This document shows positions 11,001 to 21,904 of a stretch of DNA of 64,000 bases, one piece after another (the stretch's first letter is position 1; every line of letters starts with the position of its first letter). Made by a program: the position numbers and the translations under genes. Location: assembly GCA_000442125.1 (NCBI GenBank), contig KE546976.1, positions 1,426,001 through 1,490,000 of the forward strand, read 5' to 3'. Source of the DNA: Opeltia flavorubescens (lineage: Eukaryota; Ascomycota; Lecanoromycetes; Teloschistales; Teloschistaceae). Below the pieces are notes generated by a model. It made no database searches. It worked only from the letters and a program-made list of their open reading frames with translations, and had not been told where the DNA came from.

Positions 11001-12087
11001 TTTGGAATTCTTTCAGCTCGGCCGCGTGATCCTCCTTGAGGTCTTCGATCTCAATCCTATGGCATCGCTCTCGAGAGTCGATTGCTCGCTCCCATGAGCT
11101 AGGGCTCTGTGACTTGATGCTGGCTTTATCTCCTGACCCACCATCATCTCCGATCCCTGAGTCCTCATTGTCTGCGGCAAGCACTGTCTCAATGGTCGTG
11201 TCTGGAGTGGTGAACTTTGAGAAAATGGCAGCTCCACAGTGTGCCTCTTCTTGGACTGAGCGTTCGAAGATACCAAATGCATCGACAGTGCTGACTCTGG
11301 TTGTGGCGGTGGATGAGGATACATTGCGTGGTGTAGTCAGGCTTCTGGGAGGAGCACCGAGCATAAGCTGGTGGAAGGGATCTTCAAGCTGCTGTCGATG
11401 AATACTCGATGCAATATCCTAAGATCGATCAGTCAAATCATCACTGACAGGGGAACATGTTGATACTTACGCCCCAATGATTGGCTTCCCCACGACGATC
11501 GCCATCAGAGGAAGCAGTACATCGGCTCGGTGAACCTGGTGAAGCATTGTCGAATGTATAGGAAGCTGGAAGCTCGCACACAAAGGTAGACGGCGAGTGA
11601 TCTGAACCAGGACAGGAAGTCTGAGGAGACCCGACATCGATCTCAGAAGGGCTATCACTCTGGATGGAACTTTCGGTTGAGGTTGACTCGTCAGTCGGCG
11701 ACTGAGTCGTAACGCTCGGATGTGGCACAGGAGCAGAGGTTCGTTGAGATATATCCGAATCATCATGATCAACGCGAGGTGTTGTCTCCGCGGCTGTAGT
11801 CTGGGAGCAATCTCCATCGAGCAAAGGAGAAGGTCCTTTGTCCTTTGCACTTGTCGAAGCCTGAAGTTCTTAGACATCACTCCTCAATATTCACATCAAG
11901 GAGTCATACCTTCTTGATTTTCTTGAGCAAACGTCGAGCCGACTTTGGTTCAGAAGCCTGAAAAGTATTCAATATGCCTGCCGACGACGTTGTTGGAATC
12001 AGGACATACCTTCTTGGTCGACCCTTCTGTAGACGCGGACTTCTTTCCAAGCAAGAGCTGCTTGTACAACTTCTTGAAGTGTCCCAT
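8023..12087 (-). CDS. Large coiled-coil protein with acidic tail
   Basis: A hypothetical protein of about 1303 aa in four exons: 12087-12010, 11957-11910, 11860-11471 and 11418-8023, all phase 0. The short first exons encode a basic N-terminus (MGHFKKLYKQLLLGKKS, then SARRLLKKIKK), followed by about 130 Ser/Thr/Pro-rich residues. Most of the last exon is a long coiled coil with Lys/Glu/Gln heptads, for example HQLEISKLHQHIDNLKNVEH. A disordered Ser/Pro linker follows, then a highly acidic C-terminus that twice repeats DPYDYEDE (about 8640-8720) and ends in a Glu-rich run. This could be a scaffold or filament-type protein; no catalytic domain is visible. The three small upstream introns have good splice signals, so the longer model is preferred over the Met at 11364. 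Confidence 0.78.
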
Positions 12088-12892
12088 TCTAAAAATTAGG
12101 GGTAATTTGCTCTCAAAAAACCTCTATCAAGGAGTCACAGTGTTCGAGTACACTCGAGCTCAAAGGTATGCTATGGTCAACAAGATGGATAGGGTATCGG
12201 GTGTCAGGTGTCCGAAGAATAGTAATAGGGGTGAAGACTGGAAAGCTTGAGTATCAAAGTTCTGAAAGTCCAAGAATTTCGATATCGTAAAGGAGTATCA
12301 GTGGTATGATAGAGAAGAAAGAACAAAGGATAGAGAGACAGAACGATCAATTATATACCCAGGGAAGAACAGAGATATCCCACACTTCCTCTGTGTTGAA
12401 GAGCTATATTTCTGTTGCAACAGTATAGGGAATATGAGTTGGAGATGCATCGCAAAGTCGAGTGCCGGAGCAACGAAACGAGATGAAGGAATACTGTTGG
12501 GCGAGACAACACAAAACTTGGACATAGGAGGTGACAAAGAGTATAAGAAAACTTCTTGAATAGGAAAGTAAGGAGGTGAGACCATAACACAACTTTACTA
12601 TTGCACACTACGATATTATCGAGAATGAAAGGTGATGAGATATATAGAACACAATAAGACTAGAAAAAGCATTGAGACATTGTCCCCTATCCTTCTGAGA
12701 AATGATCCCATGACACAGTGAAGAAGAGATACGACGATGAATAAAGGAGACATCCTGATAATACTCATTTGAAAAGGTCTGGTATCTCCAAACGCCTTTA
12801 TCCTCTACACCTCTATTACCAGTCCCCTAATGCATGCAATCATAATCCCATATTTGTTCTTTCATGCAAACGTCATCCCCGAGATCATGCCA
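12088..12892. other. Intergenic: coiled-coil promoter and ARB1 3' end
   Basis: AT-rich spacer between two minus-strand genes. Small overlapping frames on both strands lack conserved features. No repeat or RNA gene was noticed. Confidence 0.6.
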
Positions 12893-14893
12893 TCAAACCG
12901 AACCCATCGTGACCATCTTTTTTCGCAAGTGATTCTTGTATTGACCAATTGTACCATCCCATCTCTTGATAGTCTTGTGTTCGCAGACCATGATATCTTT
13001 GGCGATTTTATCCAGTAATCTAGGAATATCAGCAAGAATTCACCACACATAGGAGAGACGTACCTGAAATCATGAGATACAACGACAACACCACCACTAA
13101 ATGCATTGATAGCATCTGCCAACGAATCGATAGTCGGAATATCCAATCCATTGGTAGGTTCATCCAACAACAACATATTCGGCCCATCAATCGCCAGCAA
13201 AGCGAATACAATCCTACTCTTCTGCCCTTCAGACAGCGTCCCCATCAGAGCAGTCTGTGACTCTCCTGACAACCCATATCGACCAAGTTGTTGTCGCCAA
13301 TATTGATAATCCTGACTCTTTTCCGAATACTTGTCTCTTACAAAGTCCAACGCTGATTTAGTAAGATCAAGTTGTTCCGCGGAATGTTGACTGTAAAGAC
13401 CGAGCTTGAGATGAGTATGTCGTGCGACAGTCCCTGACACCGGAGACAACTTTCCCGTCATCAAACGCAGTAGAGTCGACTTTCCCACACCATTAGGACC
13501 CACCAACGCCGTCCGACTGTCCATATCAACACCAAGATCAAGATTTTCATACAAATTGTCCGACGGCTTCCCACTGTAACCAAACGTCACATCATCAAAA
13601 GAAAGAACTGGTGGTGGTAGTTTCTCGACATCAGCGAATCGAAAAGTAAAGACTCGATCTTGATGAACAGGTTGTATGAACCCATCTGCCTCCATTTTGT
13701 CCAGAATCTTCTGCCTCGATTTCGCCTGCCTCACCAAGTTGGCATATGTACCAGCGGATGCAATGAATTTCTTGATATGTTGAATTTCCTCTTGTTGTTT
13801 CGCATATGCCTTCATTTGATTGGTTTCTTGTTCCGATCGTGTCTTGATGTAGGAATCGTAATTCCCACCATAGTAGATCAACTGTTTCCCCCTCATATCA
13901 ATCATATTCGAACACACCCCATTCAAGAAATCCATACTATGAGATACAAGGACAAGTGTTCTATCCCATTTCTTCAAATATTCTTCCAGCCACACACATG
14001 CTTCAAGATCCAAATGCGCAGTAGGGTCATCGAGTAGGAGTAGCGACGGTTTGACGAATAATGCTTTACCCAAAGCGACTCTCATTCTCCAACCACCCGA
14101 CATATCTTTGGTCTTTTTCTGTATCGTCTTTTTATTGAATCCAAGACCAGTGAGGATAAGGGAAGCTCGTGTTTGGAATGTTGAGGGATCCATTGTATCC
14201 ATTCGCTGGAAATATTAGCACGATCACCGAATCGGCACCAGAACATACCTCGTATAGATCTTCCAATATCGGGTCCTCAGGTCCACTCTTTTCCAATATC
14301 TCCTCTGCAAGCTTATTCAAACGTTCCATCTCATTCTCAGCCTCCCTGACAACCCACTCCAATGCACCCAACTCACTTGGTGGGGCACCCTCATTGAGTA
14401 GATAAATATCGACATGTTCTGGAATAGGATATTCTCGTTTGTCGATGGCCTTCAATAGTGTAGATTTGCCGCACCCGTTCTCCCCTAGCAACCCATACCG
14501 CCGACCGTAATTCAGCTCGAGGGTTGTATCTGTGATGAGAACTCTTCCGTGAAACACAAGAGAAACCGAATTCATCTTGACATCTCGACTCTGTGCCAGC
14601 GATGCCAGTACACCCGTTGTAACCCTGTCCGATAATCCATGCTTGTCCATCTGGTCAGTCAGCTTCTTCACAGTCGACATCTTCTCCTCTGTTGTAGCTG
14701 GCTGTTCGTCGTCGGGTAAAGGATCTCCGTCACCATCCAGCATAGGAGGTGTCTCATCGCCGTTGACGGAAGAGGCTGAGGAGGCATTGTTCGAAGCTGC
14801 TTTTGAAGAGACTTTTGAGGCGACTGTCTTTTTCTTATCTTTTCCTTCTTCAGCTCGTTTAGCCTGGCGGGCAGCCTTTGATGCAGATACCAT
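12893..14893 (-). CDS. ARB1: ABC-F ATPase ARB1, ribosome biogenesis
   Basis: A soluble twin-ATPase needed for maturation of 40S and 60S subunits, shuttling between nucleus and cytoplasm in yeast. Exons 14893-14249, 14205-13064 and 13019-12893 give 637 aa. The N-terminus is the basic [17 protein letters not shown] tail. First ABC unit: Walker [10 protein letters not shown], signature MSGGW, Walker [13 protein letters not shown]. Second unit: Walker [10 protein letters not shown], signature LSEGQ, Walker [12 protein letters not shown] and His switch VVVSHDFR. The last exon ends [16 protein letters not shown], a typical ARB1 terminus, across a phase-2 splice. The first Walker B reads Asp-Asp-Pro instead of the canonical Asp-Glu-Pro, which may weaken hydrolysis at that site. 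There are no membrane segments. Very high confidence in the family. Confidence 0.96.
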
Positions 14894-15755
14894 GGTATCG
14901 TTTGATAGAGTAAAGGTAGTGAAATCGAATCTCGGTGGGGCTTATCGATATAGATGTCGCAAGGTGATGGGAGATGGATGTCTCGGGACAAGACGGAGGC
15001 GAAGGTGACCAGGCAGTCCTGCAGGTAGATGTGATCGGTAGCAACTATACTTGAAATATGATATGTGAACCTTTGCAAGCACAAAGACAGTGTTGCAATC
15101 GGAAGAAAAAATCCTCGACATTTTGAGCCGCTTTCTGTTGTGCGTCACAAGCCAAGACTTCTTGCTGACTAATCGATTGTTCTTTGTTCCTTTCACTGAG
15201 TCCTACCCCTGAGCCCCTGAACCTAAGCTTTGTCCTTTTAGAATTCGTATATCGAATCAAGGCCTAACCAAAAAGCAAGCTGATATTGCGATGCAATGTG
15301 CCCGAATAACGATCATGCGAGGAGCGTATGTAAATGACATGGTGGACATCAAGAGCTCTTCCTACTGTTTGCTCTCATACGCATTTTTTTCCATTGGCAA
15401 ATGTTTGCTCCAATATCGAAACAGACAAGGTACGTAGATGGAGAATTGAGTCTCGTCATGATCACATTATGATTTATATACAGTATGACATCAATCATGC
15501 AATTTCGTGAAATGCGATTGCCCACGCCCAGCTCTTAAAGCATCACCCTAGTCCAGGATAGACTCAAGCTCTACATTTCCAGGTGATACCGCTTCGCGGA
15601 AGATTGTGTCGCCTTCGGCGAAAGATTGTAGCGCCTTGCGGCGCACAGGACATGAGGTGCTCAGGGGTTCGAAGGCGTTACCGCTTCGCGGAAGATACCG
15701 TCGCCTTCGGCGACATTGGAGCGCCTGACGGCGCTGAGGTAGTGGTCCGTCTGGA
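14894..15755. other. Intergenic with tandem hairpin elements
   Basis: The ARB1 promoter side and the 3' end of the NLR gene meet here. The distinct content is the doubled hairpin element at 15578-15736, which stops about 20 bp from the NLR stop codon. The rest is featureless. Confidence 0.6.
15578..15736 (+). repeat. GC-hairpin element, copies B1 and B2 in tandem
   Basis: B1 has stems at 15589-15599 (CCGC-TTC-GCGG), 15609-15621 (TCGCC-TTC-GGCGA) and 15631-15644 (GCGCC-TTGC-GGCGC). B2 has stems at 15681-15691, 15700-15714 (GTCGCC-TTC-GGCGAC) and 15720-15735 (AGCGCC-TGAC-GGCGCT). The linkers between stems (AAGATTGTGT, AAAGATTGTA, AAGATACC) are shared with other copies. A 36-nt unrelated stretch separates the two units. 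Confidence 0.9.
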
Positions 15756-18700
15756 CTATGATGATTCCAAGGTGCTCCAATCTGCCTCCGTTGTTATGTC
15801 ATATAAAAGTTGCATTTCACCTAATCGGTTATTGCATCTTCTTTGCCACTTGCTCTTTTGCTTAATCCAAGCGGACGTTCTAGTAAATGCAAGACTAACA
15901 TCGCCACACATGGATTCCAGTTGAGGGCCTCCCAAGACTGTAGACGCTTCAAGTGATTCCTGAAGCAGAGTCCTTGCGCATGGGTCAGAATACGGGACAG
16001 CATCAAAGAACTCCAACGGAGTGCCAAGCTGTAAATGGGTTTGGTTCGCTTGACAACCGTGTCGAAGAGCGACATCTACACAGTGATGATCACACACGGA
16101 AAAATATAAGACAGTGACACCATATTCATCTGCAATCGATACATCTGCTCCATTCTGTATCAAGAGCTCCATGCTTTGATGTCTGCATCGGGCGGCTGCA
16201 TAGTGGATTGGGATCCTTCCGTTTTCGTCGCGTACATTGACATCGAAGTCGATCTCAGGATGACACCGAAGATGTTGCAGCACTACCCTGAGCCGCGGCG
16301 AAGCAGTGACTGACATGTGAAGAAGATTTTCATTGGCCTTTCCACGGATGAAGATGTTGGCCCCACGGTCTAATAGTAAAGTAATGATATCGCCAAATTC
16401 TGTTCCTTCGGCTTTTTCCGATATACAATATTCCCAATTTTCGATACTCTCGCCATTCTCTTCCACATATTCGAACGAGGTAAATGGAGTGGTTGCAGCT
16501 TCCTCGAGTAATGTGATTACATCAACAGCATCCGACAGGTTGCGCTTGACTCCAATTGATTGATCGGCCCCCCGATTGAGAAGACACTGGACAGCATTGA
16601 ATTGACCATGGATGACAGCGGACCCCAAGGCTGTGCAAGTATAAACATCGGATAGTTGCTGCTCGCAATCGATATGGGCACCGCGATCAAGACTGTATTC
16701 AATAGCATCCAAATTCCCACTTGAGGCGGCAGCATGAAGAACATCGTTTAGTCTGCTGATGTTCTCATTGTTGTCGCAAGCCATGGATACATAGCGACAA
16801 ATGATAGCAGTGTTTCTGCGTGAAACGGCTGATTTCACTGTCTCTCGCGTGATGTGCTGATCACCTCCACGTAGCATCAGCATATCCACAATTTCATTCG
16901 CATTTCGATTGACACAGAGGTTCAACACTGCCGCGGAGTCAGGGAGGTCAAACTGGTCGCGCAGCGGTATCGGCCATTCGCTACTGATAAAAGGGTCAAG
17001 CCCAGCCTTGAGTAAGGCTTTTGCGATTGCTGGTTGTGCGGTAGATATAGCTTCTGAAAAGGCCTTGTACCATTGTACTTGAATTTGCGGTTTCTCATCA
17101 GGGGAAAAATCTGACTCTACAAGCTGACAGGCGGTCCTCTGGAGATGGAACGAAATAGCCACACGAACAGGGAACAAATCTTCATGGTTTTTCGGATATT
17201 TAGTGCTCCACACAACACGGGAGACTTGCGGAGACACCATGTGGGCATTATTTGAGAATGTGTTGGACTTCAAGAATGTGAAAATGATATCACCACAATT
17301 CTGCTCCGGCTCGCCACGGGCATGATCTGCCCAATGCGTTGCGGCATAATAAAGAAAGGGATAGTCTGACCGACGCTGATAAACTATGTTTCGGTATTCT
17401 TTTCTTTCCTGGTGTTTGAGATTGATAAACCATATATGATCAAGCTTATCATTAAAATCATCAAGACAGAGATACGTCAGACAGTACCTTGTCAGATGAG
17501 TAGGAGTTATCGTAAAGAGACGACCATGATGATTTTGGAAAAATTCATGAGTTGTAGAATGCACGAGCCTAACAAAATGACTATGCTGTTCAACAATGAC
17601 GAGACCCTGGCATGCGTGGATGATATCGTTGATCGATGTCACCCCTTCAGATTCAAAGCTTTTGTCTCCTGGTCGGACTGCAAGAGCATGGCATAATTCC
17701 TCAACTTTAAGATGTCGGCATGCATGATAAACCCAAGAGACGGTCTGTTGAGCGATGGCTTTAGAACGCGACTCTTGTTCCAAGATTCGACCCCATTCTT
17801 TCTCGTATTGCTGATCTATCGTATCCGGCAGCTCTTGTAGCGCTTGACGTAAGTCTCTGATGTTGTGGATCGATGATAATGACTTTATATGCAGCTCGGC
17901 GATCAAGAACATTCCTTTAGCTTTTGAAACAATTTTTTCGACCACCATGTTTTGAAGATCTTGGTGTTTCATCACTTCCTGCCTTACACTCAGTCCAAAC
18001 GCTTGTCCGGATAAAATGCGTTGCTGAACAACAGACATGATCTCATCGTCGGAGGCCGTAATATCAACATAAGTGGCGTTGAAGTATCGATCCCTTTGAC
18101 GTGAGGTGATAATGACGGATAGTTTACATCTCGATCTCTCCAAGAGTACTTTGATTGATCGCATAAATCGCGTTTGGCTTTCCATGTTTGTATACTCATC
18201 GAGGCCATCGATTAGGATATAAGCCTTTTCAAGTCTGGCAATTGCCTCTTGGATGACAGATTGAATATCACTGATGTCAGGTCTGGTTCTACGTCGTGTA
18301 TTGATCTGATAGAAACGATCCATGTAGGAAGGGACAGTTTCGTCTTCATGCGTAAGATGAAATTCTGGCCATACGCTTGCTAGTAGATTCTCCGGTGACT
18401 GATCATCCTTTTGTTGAATGTCACAGTAGATGCAAGCGATACCACATTTAGCTGTAGGCGGCCGGATCGAACGAAGACGTTCATAGATCATCGAACTATT
18501 CAAAGGTCAACGATCGGAGCGTAGACGGGAAGACATGGGAATGGGAACTAACACGAGAACTGTCTTACCACAGCCAGCTAGAAATGAAGATCAGAATGTA
18601 ATCAAGAATAAATAACAAAAGTCGTCATACCTGTCCCCTGACACCACAAGATATTAATATCACCCCTTTCCCAGCTTTCGTACTGGTTCAAGCTGAAAAA

Positions 18701-18943
18701 GCTTTCTTTGCTGGTAGCATACTCGGATTTATAGACATCCTTTTGTCTTTGAGAAAAGCTCAATGGTGAGAACCACTCGGTGATTATCTGGAGTCGCGAC
18801 TGATGACCTGAAGTGAAATATTAGACATGTGAGAGTCCAAACCTTGGATGATACTATATACCTCCGAAGTTGTACTGTTGGCCAATCTGAAAGCCCCCTA
18901 GATTCGCCCCCGATAACTTATATTGTGTTGATGGGTCCGCCAT
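15756..18943 (-). CDS. NACHT-ankyrin NLR with short N-terminal motif
   Basis: A fungal STAND NTPase receptor of the NLR type, about 1007 aa. Exons: 18943-18862, 18807-18631, 18577-18553 and 18495-15756. The first 36 residues hold only a short Gly/Gln/Asn motif with NLGGFQIGQQYNFGGHQ. Next is the standard pre-NACHT linker (WFSPLSFSQRQKDVYKS, then INILWCQGT), Walker A GTAGCGKTVLV formed over two splices, and Walker B AYILIDGLDEY. A winged-helix-like segment follows (TVSWVYHACRHLKVEELCHA). The C-terminal half carries ankyrin repeats, for example DENGRIPIHYAAARCRHQSM and HAAASSGNLDAIEYSLDRGA. The short amyloid-type N-terminus suggests it nucleates a partner in trans. The 25-nt third exon is small, but it restores the P-loop exactly. 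The partner is probably the divergent hydrolase 583 bp away. Confidence 0.88.
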
Positions 18944-19525
18944 GTAGAATGGTAGGAAAGCTCATACGAGAATATCAAGTAGGAAAACCCATTGAAATAC
19001 TTGATTCTGTCCATGTAGCTGAATCTAGGTTTGCTGAAGTCCAAGAAAAGATCGGAAAAGGTCCATTACATGAAGACGGATGCTGATTGCCGGATTTGCA
19101 TGACCCAATTGATTTGGTCGCGCACGTCACCAAACCGACCATGGCGGTGTCCACGTAGACTCATGCTATGCCAGCTCAAGTCCCTCAAGCGACAGCGGAT
19201 TCGGAACCATTCTGAGCCTATAGTTGAAGGTTTCTGTAGACCGACTTTTCGGGAACCGGCGTTGAAGACTGGGATCCACCAAACGTGAAATGTTGTCTGC
19301 AGTATTTCCTTATTTGTTAACGTTACACCATCTTCCGCGCGGTCAGTTCTTCCCATGATTCAACGGTAGCTCGCATGTGATGGATTCTGCACTGCCAGCA
19401 AGAAAGGCCAGGTGACTTCATTCGTTTGCGTATTGATATCCATCTTGTGATATTAATCCCAACATCCCGTCCCCGCCTTACAGGTCCTATACCTTTTCCT
19501 ATCATCTTTAGAAATCCGATTAAAT
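18944..19525. promoter_or_regulatory. Bidirectional promoter of the NLR/hydrolase pair
   Basis: 582 bp between two divergent starts. No open frame here resembles a gene. Sharing one promoter region would allow the receptor and its putative effector to be co-expressed; no specific operator was identified. Confidence 0.5.
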
Positions 19526-20722
19526 ATGGCCACAGAGTTCAAGGACGAGACGGGAGCTGAAACACTTTATACACCTGATCGCGCTGTCGTTGAGTTGGTG
19601 TCCCGTTGAAGGAATAAGTCCATGACTGATTCTCGATAGCATTTGCTTCGTACATGGACTTGGTGGTGGCCGAGTCTCCACCTGGACCAAAGGCAAGGTA
19701 CTCTGGCCTTACAATCTACTAGCAAGGGATATCCCAGACGCTCGTGTCATCACTTGGGGATACCATGCGGACATTGCACATTTCCTGGCCCCAATATCAA
19801 CAAATACAGTCAGAGATCATGCTAAGAGCCTATCCAATGCTTTGGATGGGTTGAGAAACTCACCGGAGACTTCCACACGTCCCATCATTTTCGTTGCTCA
19901 TAGTCTTGGTGGTATCGTTTGTGCTCAGGTTAGTTCTCGTATAGAACGTTGCAACAACCGTTGTTGATCACCAGCAGAGTCTGCTTCAAGCGTCTTCAAC
20001 CGGATCTGATGAGAGCGGGAAGCTTTCAGACACCACGAGTGGCCTGGTGTTCATGGGTACTCCTTTCGAGGGTTCAGATGCGACCAAGTGGGCCACATTC
20101 TTCCAAAAGGTGTCACAATTGCTGCATTTGGGGACAGTCAACAAATCACTCTTAGAGGATTTAGAAAAGGATTCCCACGAACTCAAAGTCTTGGGCGAAG
20201 ATTTTCCCAAATGGCTGAATGGACGAAACCACTCCAAAGAGAAGAAAGTCCGAGTCATGTGCTTTTTTGAAGAGTTTCCCAGTCCAGCTGTCGACCACGT
20301 AGTAACTCGTGATTCGGCAAAAATTGCAGGTTATGATGCTGTTTCTCTGCCCAGCGATCACTGTGGGATCTGCAAATTCGACAACTTCGAAGACCCGAAG
20401 TACAAGACCGTTCTGGAAACATTGAGAAAATGGGTAGATGAGATTAAGGATGCCAACAAAAGCAAGGAGACCAAGGACGTGAGTCATTCCTCGATATACC
20501 AATAGAAGAAGATACTGATGACAATCGAAGAAAGCAACCTTCCAAGCTGATAATACCAACATGGGCAAGAATTTTGGGGGGTCACAAACGATACAGGATG
20601 TTTCTCATGGCAAGAAAGAGCATATTGAGAGCAAGTTTGTCAGTACTTCTGCATTAGTTGAGATAATGAGAAGCTGAACATGACAACAGAGCTTTGGATC
20701 CAAGAATCCTGACTGGGATTAA
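19526..20722 (+). CDS. SesB-like alpha/beta hydrolase with C-terminal motif
   Basis: A lipase-type serine hydrolase of the SesB group, known as effectors of fungal NLRs. Exons: 19526-19593, 19640-19928, 19978-20478, 20531-20638 and 20690-20722, about 332 aa. Oxyanion-side motif DICFVHGLGGG is completed by the first splice; the nucleophile elbow is FVAHSLGG (about residue 112), with GLVFMGTPF after it. The catalytic His lies in LPSDHCGICKF, as usual for the group. The catalytic domain ends at about residue 285. The C-terminal exons add a Gly/Asn/Gln segment with NTNMGKNFGGSQTIQDV. The first donor (GTTGGT) is weak but required to make the conserved Asp. The last joint is uncertain: a GTTTGT donor at 20635 would instead open a longer frame to 20888. 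No signal peptide. Confidence 0.82.
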
Positions 20723-21215
20723 AGCTTCACTGGCTATACTGGAGAAGGCATTGACGAGACATAATCATCCTCATTTGGAGAACGGATACGAGGGGCGATT
20801 CTTTGGTGTGATAGATTTAGTGTACTTCTGTAGTCGAAGCTGCACATCGTATTCAATAATCAGCTCCAAGTTGATGCGAGATCCGTGACACCGATGGAGG
20901 CGAATGCTCCACGATATCACAGAGACCCAGGGCCAAGAGTGACGTAAAATACGAGATTAAAATCCAGGCTAAGGCCTTTAGAATTCTTCAGCCCTATGAG
21001 GCTCTTAACACCTGGCATCTCAATCTCTAAATTGTTGCTTTGGAACCAGTCAAGCTACCTAGAGTTTCAGTCACTAGAAAAGGACGCTTATGCTAGATCG
21101 ACTGCTCAACGATGAGAACATAAGTCTACGACTCAGCGACACAGCACCCTATCACAACGAAGGATAATTACACTCAAAACAACACCAACCCTACCACTCC
21201 TATACAAAATCGACA
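20723..21215. other. Intergenic; possible alternative end of the hydrolase
   Basis: A second frame runs to 20888 and would extend the hydrolase by about 65 residues if the alternative splice were used. Otherwise it is AT-rich spacer and SEC72 promoter with no repeats seen. Confidence 0.5.
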
Positions 21216-21839
21216 ATGACGACCGACCCCCTCGAAACATTCACCCAACTCCCCCTAACCATCGACCCAACCTCAAAATCCCTCTCCTCCCCACTCCCGC
21301 ACCTCACAGACCCTCTCACCTCCCTATCCACCCTCCAACGCTCCCTCCTCAGTCTCCCCTCTCAAATCCCCCCACCGCCCTTACCCACAAACCCAAAGCG
21401 CTCTGCTCAGATCCAAAAAATGCGCGACCAAGGCAACATCTCCCTTCGCAAAAATCCGCAAAAACCAACCGAAGCAATCCAACTTTACACCTACGGATTA
21501 GAAATGGCTTTAGGAAGACCGGGGTGGGAACCGAGCCAATTAGTGCGAGAAGAGGCGAGCTTATTGTATGCGAATCGTGCGCAGGCTTATATGGCGGGGG
21601 GGATGTGGGCAGAAGGGGCGGCAGATGCAGAATGTAGTGTTGAGTGTAAGAGGAGTGGGAATGGGAAAGCTTGGTGGAGGAGAGGGAAATGTCTTGTTGA
21701 GATGGGGAGGTGGAGGGAAGCTGGGGAGTGGGTTAGAGAGGGGATGGAGGTTGAAGGGGAGAAGGAGGGGGAGTTGGTTGCTTTGGGGAAGGAGATTGAG
21801 AGGCATGAGGAGGAGGAGAGGAGGAAGAATGGGAGATAA
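21216..21839 (+). CDS. SEC72: SEC72-like ER translocation TPR protein
   Basis: A TPR-containing subunit of the Sec62/63 post-translational translocation complex, on the cytosolic face of the ER. A single exon of 207 aa. The N-terminal part has the filamentous-fungal pattern FTQLPLTIDPTSKSLSSPLP, a Ser/Leu-rich stretch and the conserved LPTNPKRSAQIQKMRDQGN. The TPR units follow: AIQLYTYGLEMALGRPGWEP, LLYANRAQAYMAGGMWAEGA and KAWWRRGKCLVEMGRWREAG. The C-terminus is a charged Glu/Arg helix. No membrane segment, consistent with a peripheral subunit. Length and order agree with filamentous-fungal Sec72. It lies 66 bp from the convergent RPT2 stop. Confidence 0.88.
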   Translation: MTTDPLETFTQLPLTIDPTSKSLSSPLPHLTDPLTSLSTLQRSLLSLPSQIPPPPLPTNPKRSAQIQKMRDQGNISLRKNPQKPTEAIQLYTYGLEMALGRPGWEPSQLVREEASLLYANRAQAYMAGGMWAEGAADAECSVECKRSGNGKAWWRRGKCLVEMGRWREAGEWVREGMEVEGEKEGELVALGKEIERHEEEERRKNGR

Positions 21840-21904
21840 TCAAATCACGAGTGTAAGATAGCGAGGATGGAAGATTAAATTACAGTCTATTCGCTTGCCA
21901 CTGC

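Noticed and set aside
15583-15924. Plus-strand frame over the NLR 3' end
   Set aside because: It starts inside the hairpin element and is antisense to the ankyrin region; no domain.
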